DNA of 32,487 bases from Bacteroidaceae bacterium (GTDB taxonomy: Bacteria > Bacteroidota > Bacteroidia > Bacteroidales > Bacteroidaceae). The notes beneath the pieces are model-generated. The model saw only the letters and a list, made by a program, of their open reading frames with translations. It ran no database searches and was not told the origin of the DNA. Position numbers and translations under genes: made by a program. The number at the start of each line of letters is the position of its first letter. The first letter of the stretch is position 1. Where the stretch lies: contig JAFUVM010000083.1 in assembly GCA_017483665.1 (NCBI GenBank), forward strand, positions 1-32,487. The letters are read 5' to 3'. Shown piece by piece: positions 16,491-24,258 of the stretch.

Positions 16491-19400
16491 ATGAGAAATC
16501 TCCTCGCTTTCCTTCTTGCCCTGTGCTTCGGACTCGGCTGTCTTGCCGGCAAGAACGACGCTGTCGTAGTGGCTTACGTCACGTCGTGGACTAAGGTGAT
16601 GCCCGACCCGACGGTGATGACGCACATCAACTATGCGTTCGGTCACGTCAACGACCAGTTCAATGGAGTCCGCATCGACAACGAGCAACGGCTCCGCGAC
16701 ATTGTCGCCCTGAAGAAGCGGCAGCCACGGCTGCGTGTCATGCTTAGCATAGGAGGGTGGGGCAGCGGCCGCTTCAGCGAGATGGCGGCTTCCGACGAGA
16801 ACCGCACGGCCTTTGCCCGCGACTGCCGCCGCCTTTGCGACGAGCTGGGACTGGACGGCATCGACATCGACTGGGAATACCCCACGCAGAAGAGTGCCGG
16901 CATCAGTGCCTCGCCGCAGGACACCGAGAACTTCACCCTCCTGATGTGCGACCTCCGGAAGGCCTTGGGCAGCAGGCTCTGGCTCACCTTGGCAAGCGTC
17001 GGCAGCGCACAGTACATCGACTTCCGCAGCTGCCAGCAGTACCTCGATATGGTCAACGTCATGGCCTACGACATGGGTAATGCCCCCAAGCACCACTCGG
17101 CCCTCTTCCGCTCGGAAATCGTCGGATGGCTCAGCGCGTCGGATGCCGTGGAGGCTCATCGCAAGGCCGGTGTGCCCGACGAGAAGATTGTCCTGGGCAT
17201 GCCCTTCTACGGAAGAGGCAAGAGCGGCGTGTATATGAAGTATCGCGACCGCGACAAGCACACAGAGACAGAGGTGTGGAGCAACACATCGAAGGCACCC
17301 TTCCTCAAAGATGAGAACGGCGAGTTGGTCATCGGCTTTGAGAGTCCGAGGTCGATTGCAGCGAAGTGCGCCTACATCAAGGAGCAAGGCTTGCGAGGCG
17401 CAATGTATTGGGAATATGCCGACGACAACGAACAGGGCGACCTGCAAAGAGCCGTCTGGCAAGGCGTGCTGCAAAGCGACAAAGATAGGAGTTCGGCATG
17501 TCAGAAGGCAGCCAAGCGATTAACTGCTGTTCTCGCTGAGAATCAGAAGCGGGAGGACATCACGCCAGACAGCTTCTTCTACGACTGGCGGCAGCTCAAG
17601 GCAGAGATGCTCGCTGAGAAAGACCCGACGGCTCAGGCTATCTACCGCGCTGCAATGGCTCACATGCTTTGCCAAAACCGATGGCGTTCGCAAGGCTACG
17701 GACGCAAGACCTCAAGCCACCCCGACAGCATACAGGAGTGGAGCATTAAGGAATACAATGACTATGCCATCAAACTCTATGCCCAGGCTATGCAAGACCC
17801 TGATGCCTTGCACCGTTGCAAAGTGGCAAACATAAAACCTTTGGCTGTGCCAGGCAAGGACGACGTCATCTTCGACGGCGACCTGCTCTATCTCATCTGG
17901 CAGACTTTCAAGGATGATTGCTCTGCAAGGGGGAGGGGTCTCTACCTGCATTACACGGACATCATAGACGTTTACCGCAGGCACGGACAGAGAGAGGCGG
18001 CATTGCTGCTACGCATCGATTCGCTCGAAGAAAAAGGTGGGCAGGATAAAGAAGAACTTCTTTTGAGGCTTCGCGACGAATACGCCGACCTGGATGCCTG
18101 TGCCGACGTCTATATGTTGCTCGCTGGCCTTCCTGACAAGACGAACCGGGAGAAGCAGGACCTCCTGGAAGCGGCTTTGCGGCGTTATCCCAAGAGTCGG
18201 CAGGCAGACGAGCTGAGGAACAGAATCGCCGACCTGCGGCGTCCGAGCCTATCGGCAAGGTTCAATCAGATGTATTACCCTGACAGGAACTACGACATCC
18301 CGCTCAAGATAAAGAATATGCAAACGGGCAGTCTCGCCGTGTACCGTTTGCCGAAGGACTTCGAGTTCAGCGACGACGAAAAGGACGGTACGAGGCCCGA
18401 GCAGGTCCGCCGTGCGGGGACGCTCGTCGAGACGCTGTCCATCCCGATGGAAGGCGTGGAGGCTCTCGAGACGAAGAACGACACCTTGAAGTGGCACTCT
18501 CCTGGTTTCGGGTGCTACGCCTTTGTCCTCGACGGCACGACGCAGGAGAAGACCGACGGTCATGAACCCTATGTTCACCAGTTCTCCGTGTCGGCCCTCA
18601 CCTTCATGTCCGTTGCTTTGCCCGAAGGAATAGAGCGCGTGATGGTGACAGACGCGATGAGCGGCGAGCCGCAGCAGGGCGTCAAGGTCAACTTCTACAA
18701 GAGAGACGGCCGCAACTACGCTTTGCTCGGGGAGAAAACGACTGATGCCCGTGGCATAGCAGAGCTGCCCTATGACGGGAAGAGAAACTATCTGTACGTC
18801 GAACTGTCGCGCGGCGAGGACAATATGCACGAGAAGGAAAGCGTCGGATGGCGTTATTCGCGGGAAGGCGACGACAAGCTCTCGCACCATCTCAACATTT
18901 ATACCGACCGCAGCATCTACCGTCCGGGACAGACCGTCTACGTGGGCGGCTTCGCTTACACACAGAGTCACGACCAGGCGCCGCAAGCCGAGGCAGGCAG
19001 GGAACTTACCCTCACGCTCCAGGATGCCAATGGCGAGGAGGTCTTGACACACACGCTGAAGACCGACGAGTTTGGCTCCTTGCAGGACAGCCTGCTGTTG
19101 TCCGAATCGGGATTGCCCGGTCATTACAGCCTTCGCGTCGGCGACAGTTGGCACGGCTTCCGCGTCGAGGAGTATCGCCGTCCGACCTTCGAGGTCAAGA
19201 TGGACGCGTCGCCAGCCGTCTCGCTACCCGTCGACAGCATCACCTTGACGGGTCGTGCACTGACCTACAGCCAGTGGCCGGTGGCCGGAGCATGCGTCAC
19301 GGGAACCTATCAGTGGCAGCAGAGCTGGTGGTACAAGCGTTTCGCTCCGAGCGAGCAACACAGCATCGACACCCTCTACACCGATGAGGAGGGGCGGTTC

Positions 19401-22400
19401 AGCATTACCGTTCCCGTCTCGAAGGAACTGAATGAGGAGCAGTTGCGCTGGGGGCAGACGCTCAGGCTCAACGTCGATGTGCTCAGCACGGAAGGCGAGA
19501 CGCAGCAAGGCAGCACGCATCTGACGCTTTGCAGCACGCCGCTGCGCATGAGGGGCCACGTGCCGGAGCAGCAATGTCGCGAGAAGTTGCAGCCGTGGCG
19601 CATTGACCTCTATTCGAGCAACGACAAGCCGCTGGAGGGCGACGTGCTTTGCATGCTCACGCAGGACGGCCGGGATGTGAAGAACTTCTTCGTTCCGGCA
19701 GGCAAGGACACCATTCCCGACGTGCTCCGTAGCCTGCCCTCCGGCCATTATGAACTCAAGGCGAAAGCCGACGTCAAGGGCGACACGGCTTCGTACAAAG
19801 CAAGCTTCACCATTTTCTCTATCATGGATAAGCGTCTGCAGGGCCGTCACGACCTGTGGCTCTACACGCCCAGCGATGTGATGTCGGCAGAGAAACCGGC
19901 CCGCTTCCAGGTGGGCACGGCCCTCCCCGAAGCTTGGATATACTGCATCCTGACGGGCGAGAACGGCATCGTCCGCGACACAATCCTGCATCTCTCGGGC
20001 GAGGCAACCCTGCTCGAAGTGCCTTACGAAGAGCGGTTCCGCCATCATCTGGGTGTCTCGCTGCTGCTCATGCACGAAGGCGAACTGCGTCAACAATCGG
20101 CAGACTTCAAGCTCGAAGAACCCGACACGAAGCTCACGATGCGCTGGGACACCTTCCGCGACTACCTGCAACCTGGGCAGAAGGAGACGTGGCGGCTCAC
20201 CTTGACGCGTCCCGACGGCAGTCCTGCCTCCGCCAACGTCATGGTCGGCATGTACGACGCCTCGCTCGATGCGTTGACTTCCTACAATATGTCGGCCAAT
20301 ATCTACCGTGGTTGCGGCCGCAACGTGACGCTTTTCGCAAGCTACCTTTGGAGCTTCAAGGATATGCACACAGCTTGGCTGAATATGCCGCCACGTTATC
20401 TGCCCGTCGAGGGCTACGACTTCGCGAGGTGGAACGAAGAGTTGTTCCAGGGCGGAAGGCCTATGACGAGAAGCGTCAGGGTGCGCGGCGTAGGAGCAAA
20501 CAGGTGGGAGGATAGAGTCTTCGAAATGGTGGAACCTCCGTTGGTGGCAAAGGCTGCCGCCGTGGAGACTATGGCTTTCGCGTCTGTCGACCAGGAAGCT
20601 CTGAATGGCAAGATAGCCGGGCTCGACATCGTGGAGAGTGCGGATGACTTGGGCGACAGCGCGATGCGTCTGCGCGGCTTGGGCACGCCGGAGGAACCAG
20701 AGGAAGAGGAGGAGGCACTGGACGAGACATACGTCCGTTCCAATCTCTCCGAGCTCGCCTTCTTCTACCCGCAATTAAGGACTGACAGCAAGGGGCAGAC
20801 ATCCATCGAGTTCACGCTTCCCGAGGGCCTCACCTCGTGGCACCTGCACGGCCTTGCACATACCAAGGACATGATGACTGCCGAGTGGCAGGAAACGGTT
20901 GTGGCGAAGAAGGAGCTGATGGCAGAGCTGACGTTGCCGCGCTTCCTGCGCAGCGGCGACGAAGTGAGTCTGACGGCCAGCATCCGCAACGCCTCCGAGA
21001 CGAGGCAGCGGGGCGAGGCTGTCTTGGAGGTCCGCGATGCGGAAAGTAACAAAGTGTTGAAGAAGATGAAAGTCAGCTTCGACCTTGAGCCAGGCAAGGA
21101 GGCAGTCCACCAGATGCCCTTCAAGGCAACAATCGACCATCCCATGCTTGCCGTGCAATGGGTTGCGAAGGCAAAGGGCAGCAGCGACGGCGAAGTGCGC
21201 TATCTGCCTGTGCTCTCCGACATGCAGAACGTCACCGAGACCCGGACATACCTGCTCAAAGGCGATACGACACTCACGCTGGACCTCTCCAGTCTCTTCG
21301 GGAGCAAGGAGCAGGGAGCAAGGAACAAGACCCTGACCATCGAGCATGTGGCCGAGCCCATCTACCTTGCTTTGCAGGCTCTGCCCTCCCTGACGGCACC
21401 GACACGCAACGACGTCCTTTCCGTCGCCTCGGCCTATTATGGCGGCAGTGTCGCTTACCATCTTGCCCACAAGTATGATTTGCGACCCGTCATCGAGCGT
21501 TGGGCGAAGGAAGAGGACTCGCAGGCTTTGGAGAGTCCGCTCGCGAAGAACCAGCAGTTGGCAGACATCCTGCTGGGCGAGACCCCGTGGATGATGGAGG
21601 CACAGCAGCAGAAAGCCAGCCGTCATCGCCTCGTTTCGCTCTTCGACGAAATGGAGCAGGAGCAGCGCCGCATGACGATGCTCGCCGCCCTCTCTGCCCG
21701 TCAGCACGACGACGGCTCGTTCGGCTGGTTCCCGGGCATGAGCGGCAGCGTCTGGATGACCAGCGAGGTTGCCACGCTTCTTGTGCGCCTTGGTGCCATC
21801 AGGGACGATGTGTTGTCCGTCCCCGAACGTCAGATTCTCGACAAAGCCATGTCGTTCCTCGCGAAGGAAATGCACGAAGACGTGGAGGCGCTCAGGAAGG
21901 AGAAGAACCCCACTTTGTCGTTCTCCCAGCTCCGCTACCTATATATATATATAATGTGTAAAGAAAAGACCCTCACAACCTCCCCCGGGGGAGAGGAGAC
22001 AACGCGGTATCTCCTGTCGCTACTGAAAAAACAGGCAGGTGCTTCCTTCCCCCTTTGGGAGGACAGGGAGGGGCTTGAGCTTCGTGCCCTGGCTGCCATC
22101 GTACTGAAGAAAGCAGGCGAGGAGAAGAAGGCACAGGCCCTGATGCCTCGCATCCACGAGCAGCTCCGCCACAACGACGGTGCCTACCTGGCCTATCCCG
22201 GCGGCTCGTTTACAAGCATCGACCGCAAGGTGGAGACGCATGTCAACCTGATGGAAGCCGTGCAGACCGTCGAGCCCAAGGAAACCGACCTGCTTGCGAG
22301 GATGGCTGAATGGCTTATCCAGCAGAAGCGGACGCAGGAGTGGGAGCAGCCTGTGCAGTCGGCGGATGCGGTTTATGCGTTATTGCAGACCCCCCAACCC

Positions 22401-23021
22401 GCTTTACAGGGAGCAACGTCCAAGTGGAATGGTGAGATTACATTCGACAATAAAAAGCTTCTCCTAAAGGGAAATGATGGTGAACCTTGCGTCCGTGAGC
22501 GCATAGAACTTCCTCAGCAGGGAACAGGAAATGCCGTCAAGCTCCGCATCGAGCAGCAAGGCGGCGACAGAAACGTGGCTTGGGGCTCCGTCATCACGCA
22601 ATATCAACTGCCAGCCGTTGAGGTGGAGAGCCATCGCGAAGGTATGACCATCCGCCGCGAACTCCCTTCCTCCTCGGGGGAAGGGTTGGGGAAGGGGGCT
22701 GTCCACGTCCGCTATACCATCACGGCCGACCGCGACTACGAATACGTTTGCCTGCGGGCTCCGCGTCCTGCGGCAGCAGAACCCGCACGGCAGCTCTCGG
22801 GCTACCGTTGGCAGAACGGCTTAGGCTTCTACCAGGCCATGCACGACGCCAGCACGGAGTACTTCATGGACCGCCTGCCACGCGGCACCTATGTCATCGA
22901 AGAGGACTGGCTCATGAGCAGCGACGGCACTTTCCTCCTGCCGCCAGCACGTCTGACGTGCCTCTACGCACCCGAGTTCCAGTCGCAGACCTCTGGCACA
23001 AGGCTCGGCGTAGCACCTTGA
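16491..23021 (+). CDS. GH18 chitinase-like domain fused to alpha-2-macroglobulin
   Basis: A 2176-residue exported protein in one unbroken frame. The N-terminus is a signal peptide ending near GLGCLAGK; Cys17 gives only a poor lipobox. Residues about 25-320 are a GH18 domain with all hallmarks: LSIGGWG near 86, DGIDIDWEYP at 122-131 with catalytic Glu129, and MAYD near 192. A helical linker (about 330-560) leads into a Bacteroidota-type alpha-2-macroglobulin: MG2 domain near 800-830 (YRPGQTVYVGGF), a SusC-plug-like stretch at about 1368-1398, a thioester-domain toroid near 1630-1900 (DDGSFGWFPG) and a C-terminal receptor-binding-like domain (LPRGTYVIEEDW). The thioester motif CGEQ/CLEQ is absent. 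The GH18 substrate may be chitin, peptidoglycan or N-glycans and is undetermined. Five GC-rich palindromes and a (TA)7 tract lie in frame. Confidence 0.85.
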   Translation: MRNLLAFLLALCFGLGCLAGKNDAVVVAYVTSWTKVMPDPTVMTHINYAFGHVNDQFNGVRIDNEQRLRDIVALKKRQPRLRVMLSIGGWGSGRFSEMAASDENRTAFARDCRRLCDELGLDGIDIDWEYPTQKSAGISASPQDTENFTLLMCDLRKALGSRLWLTLASVGSAQYIDFRSCQQYLDMVNVMAYDMGNAPKHHSALFRSEIVGWLSASDAVEAHRKAGVPDEKIVLGMPFYGRGKSGVYMKYRDRDKHTETEVWSNTSKAPFLKDENGELVIGFESPRSIAAKCAYIKEQGLRGAMYWEYADDNEQGDLQRAVWQGVLQSDKDRSSACQKAAKRLTAVLAENQKREDITPDSFFYDWRQLKAEMLAEKDPTAQAIYRAAMAHMLCQNRWRSQGYGRKTSSHPDSIQEWSIKEYNDYAIKLYAQAMQDPDALHRCKVANIKPLAVPGKDDVIFDGDLLYLIWQTFKDDCSARGRGLYLHYTDIIDVYRRHGQREAALLLRIDSLEEKGGQDKEELLLRLRDEYADLDACADVYMLLAGLPDKTNREKQDLLEAALRRYPKSRQADELRNRIADLRRPSLSARFNQMYYPDRNYDIPLKIKNMQTGSLAVYRLPKDFEFSDDEKDGTRPEQVRRAGTLVETLSIPMEGVEALETKNDTLKWHSPGFGCYAFVLDGTTQEKTDGHEPYVHQFSVSALTFMSVALPEGIERVMVTDAMSGEPQQGVKVNFYKRDGRNYALLGEKTTDARGIAELPYDGKRNYLYVELSRGEDNMHEKESVGWRYSREGDDKLSHHLNIYTDRSIYRPGQTVYVGGFAYTQSHDQAPQAEAGRELTLTLQDANGEEVLTHTLKTDEFGSLQDSLLLSESGLPGHYSLRVGDSWHGFRVEEYRRPTFEVKMDASPAVSLPVDSITLTGRALTYSQWPVAGACVTGTYQWQQSWWYKRFAPSEQHSIDTLYTDEEGRFSITVPVSKELNEEQLRWGQTLRLNVDVLSTEGETQQGSTHLTLCSTPLRMRGHVPEQQCREKLQPWRIDLYSSNDKPLEGDVLCMLTQDGRDVKNFFVPAGKDTIPDVLRSLPSGHYELKAKADVKGDTASYKASFTIFSIMDKRLQGRHDLWLYTPSDVMSAEKPARFQVGTALPEAWIYCILTGENGIVRDTILHLSGEATLLEVPYEERFRHHLGVSLLLMHEGELRQQSADFKLEEPDTKLTMRWDTFRDYLQPGQKETWRLTLTRPDGSPASANVMVGMYDASLDALTSYNMSANIYRGCGRNVTLFASYLWSFKDMHTAWLNMPPRYLPVEGYDFARWNEELFQGGRPMTRSVRVRGVGANRWEDRVFEMVEPPLVAKAAAVETMAFASVDQEALNGKIAGLDIVESADDLGDSAMRLRGLGTPEEPEEEEEALDETYVRSNLSELAFFYPQLRTDSKGQTSIEFTLPEGLTSWHLHGLAHTKDMMTAEWQETVVAKKELMAELTLPRFLRSGDEVSLTASIRNASETRQRGEAVLEVRDAESNKVLKKMKVSFDLEPGKEAVHQMPFKATIDHPMLAVQWVAKAKGSSDGEVRYLPVLSDMQNVTETRTYLLKGDTTLTLDLSSLFGSKEQGARNKTLTIEHVAEPIYLALQALPSLTAPTRNDVLSVASAYYGGSVAYHLAHKYDLRPVIERWAKEEDSQALESPLAKNQQLADILLGETPWMMEAQQQKASRHRLVSLFDEMEQEQRRMTMLAALSARQHDDGSFGWFPGMSGSVWMTSEVATLLVRLGAIRDDVLSVPERQILDKAMSFLAKEMHEDVEALRKEKNPTLSFSQLRYLYIYIMCKEKTLTTSPGGEETTRYLLSLLKKQAGASFPLWEDREGLELRALAAIVLKKAGEEKKAQALMPRIHEQLRHNDGAYLAYPGGSFTSIDRKVETHVNLMEAVQTVEPKETDLLARMAEWLIQQKRTQEWEQPVQSADAVYALLQTPQPALQGATSKWNGEITFDNKKLLLKGNDGEPCVRERIELPQQGTGNAVKLRIEQQGGDRNVAWGSVITQYQLPAVEVESHREGMTIRRELPSSSGEGLGKGAVHVRYTITADRDYEYVCLRAPRPAAAEPARQLSGYRWQNGLGFYQAMHDASTEYFMDRLPRGTYVIEEDWLMSSDGTFLLPPARLTCLYAPEFQSQTSGTRLGVAP
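17927..17940 (+). repeat. GC-rich element half-copy inside the fusion gene (R3)
   Basis: AAGGGGGAGGGGTC matches the G-rich right end of the element family and encodes about residues 479-484 (within SARGRGLYL). It is only a half-copy, so assignment is tentative. Confidence 0.4.
21940..21953. repeat. (TA)7 tract inside the fusion gene
   Basis: Seven TA dinucleotides in a GC-rich coding stretch, encoding the YIYIYI-like residues near 1817-1821. Loss or gain of one repeat would shift the frame and remove the last ~350 residues. Confidence 0.8.
21980..21993. repeat. Perfect palindrome inside the fusion gene (R4)
   Basis: CTCCCCCGGGGGAG is a perfect 14-bp palindrome, followed by AGGAG. It is read in frame as the SPGGEE part of the protein near residue 1832. 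Confidence 0.75.
22042..22079 (+). repeat. GC-rich element inside the fusion gene (R5)
   Basis: A C-run (TTCCCCC), loop TTT, G-run (GGGAGG), then ACAGGGAGGGGCTTGAG. It has the family's layout and is read in frame as FPLWEDREGLELR, near residues 1851-1863. Confidence 0.65.
22388..22413 (-). repeat. GC-rich element inside the fusion gene (R6, reverse)
   Basis: Its reverse complement starts CTCCCTGTAAAGCGGGTT and ends GGGGGGTC, closely resembling the copy at 8203-8229. It is read in frame as QTPQPALQGA, near residues 1966-1975. Confidence 0.75.
22662..22701 (+). repeat. GC-rich element inside the fusion gene (R7)
   Basis: CTTCCTCCTCGGGGGAAGG followed by GTTGGGGAAGGGGGC. It is read in frame as PSSSGEGLGKGA, near residues 2057-2070, between two conserved beta strands. 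Confidence 0.75.
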
Positions 23022-23029
23022 ACGTTTCC

Positions 23030-23330
23030 CTCCGGCACAGGTCTGAAACTACTCCGGCACAGGTCTAAATGTTCTTCGGAACAGCTCCACAAGTTCCGAA
23101 GGCTGTGCATAAAAACTATTTCCAAGGCTTTGAAATATATTTCAGAGCCTTGGAAATATATTTTAGTGGCTTTGAAATATATTTCCGTGCCGCTGAAATT
23201 GTTTTGTTCCCTGCGGCGAGGATTTATGTCCCGTGTGTCGAGGAATTTTGTTCCTCGTACCAAAGAATTTTATTTCTCGCGGCAAGGAATCTCATGTCCG
23301 GCGGCTCGAAATCTCTTCATTTGGAGTGGA
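23030..23330. repeat. Tandem array of 21-22 bp dyad units (array B)
   Basis: This occupies most of the gene-free stretch 23022-23489. CTCCGGCACAGGTCT occurs at 23030 and 23052, with degenerate units at 23074 and 23096 (period 22). It is followed by the AT-rich block with ATTTC/ATTTT anchors at 23118, 23139, 23160 and 23181 (period 21), then GC-rich units with GA anchors at 23222, 23244, 23266, 23288 and 23310 (period 22). The AT block is nearly the same as in array A and begins with the identical ATAAAAACTATTTCCAAG. Units 3 and 4 can pair as a perfect 9-bp hairpin, CTTCGGAAC with GTTCCGAAG. After the array only AT-rich DNA and the lplA promoter remain. Confidence 0.85.
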
Positions 23331-23408
23331 AAGTTGTTGCCTGTTGGCCCGATGCCGAATTGCTGCGGAGGGTAGTTTTGCGGTAAAAGGAAAAAAACCT
23401 TGTTTTTA

Positions 23409-23440
23409 TTTGTCCGTCTCGAAAAAAAGAAGTAACTTTG
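23409..23440 (+). promoter_or_regulatory. Promoter of the lplA-gcv operon (TTTG-N20-TAACTTTG)
   Basis: TTTG at 23409-23412 and TAACTTTG at 23433-23440, spacer 20 bp, identical in spacing to the DPP IV promoter. Transcription would start near 23446. The remaining leader of about 44 bases is too short for a glycine riboswitch. Confidence 0.8.
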
Positions 23441-23489
23441 TGACAACAACACGAAGAACAAGCCACTTTTGCCCAAAGAAACAGCCTCC

Positions 23490-24233
23490 ATGACCCACGT
23501 GACCCTACCATGCGAAGACACGCGTCGCCTCAGCTTCTATCTGGCGATGGAGGAGTATGCGGCCCGCTCTCTGAACGATGGCGACGACCTCTTTTTCCTC
23601 TGGCAGGTGGAGCCGACTGTCATCTTTGGGCGGAATCAGGTGATAGAGAACGAGGTGAACCTGGACTACTGCCGCGAGCATGGCATCCAGTTCTACCGCC
23701 GCAAGAGCGGAGGCGGCTGCGTCTATGCCGACCTCTCGAACGTGATGATGAGCTACATCACGCGCTCCGACCAGGTGCAGACCACGTTCTCGCGCTACAT
23801 GCAGATGGTCACGGCGATGCTCCGCGAGCTTGGCCTGCCTGCCACCTCCACGCAGAACAACGACGTGCTCGTCGGCGGACGGAAGGTCTCGGGCAATGCC
23901 TACTACCACATCCCCGGGCATAGCGTCGTGCACGGCACCCTGCTCTTCGACACCGACATGCAGCACATGCTCTCGGCCATCACGCCGCCTCGGGCGAAGC
24001 TCGACAAGCACGGCGTGGAAAGCGTGCGGCAACGCATCACCCTCCTCAAGGAGCACACCTCGCTCACCATCGGCGAGTTCAAGCGCTTCGCCGTGGAAAA
24101 GCTCTGCTCCGACACGCTCCTCCTTACCGAAGAGGACATCAGAAACATCGAAACCATTGAACAGGAATACCTAAGCCCCGAGTTCATTATGAAGGGTTCA
24201 CGCCTCCCTCGTAATAGCGAAACAACGTCATAA
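23490..24233 (+). CDS. lplA: Lipoate-protein ligase A
   Basis: A 247-residue cytoplasmic enzyme that attaches lipoate, through lipoyl-AMP, to lipoyl domains. The N-terminal catalytic domain carries the family signatures: GRNQ near the start (FGRNQVIENEV), the lipoate-loop RRKSGGGCVYAD, and the NDVLVGGRKVSGNAYY stretch with the ATP-contacting lysine, followed by HGTLLFD. Only a small C-terminal region follows. The ATG at 23490 is preferred over a TTG at 23469. It is the first gene of the glycine cleavage operon, 25 bp before gcvT, so its most likely substrate is the GcvH encoded downstream. The stop codon falls inside a small direct repeat. No lipoyl synthase or octanoyltransferase lies in the window, which suggests salvage of free lipoate, although the rest of the genome is unseen. 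Confidence 0.93.
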   Translation: MTHVTLPCEDTRRLSFYLAMEEYAARSLNDGDDLFFLWQVEPTVIFGRNQVIENEVNLDYCREHGIQFYRRKSGGGCVYADLSNVMMSYITRSDQVQTTFSRYMQMVTAMLRELGLPATSTQNNDVLVGGRKVSGNAYYHIPGHSVVHGTLLFDTDMQHMLSAITPPRAKLDKHGVESVRQRITLLKEHTSLTIGEFKRFAVEKLCSDTLLLTEEDIRNIETIEQEYLSPEFIMKGSRLPRNSETTS

Positions 24234-24242
24234 CGTCATAAC
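24224..24242. repeat. Short direct repeat over the lplA stop codon
   Basis: AACGTCATAACGTCATAAC: two 9-bp units that include the lplA stop (TAA at 24231-24233). A similar AACGTAATAACG run lies at about 16464-16476 before the fusion gene. Such TAACG-rich runs are probably generic intergenic sequence in this genome. Confidence 0.5.
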
Positions 24243-24258
24243 AAAAAGCGAAAACAAT

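Noticed and set aside
23030-23330. CRISPR array
   Set aside because: Units of 21-22 bp are contiguous and degenerate with no unique spacers, and no cas gene is nearby.
23441-23489. Glycine riboswitch upstream of the gcv operon
   Set aside because: Only about 45 bases separate the promoter from the lplA ATG, and no matching structure was seen.
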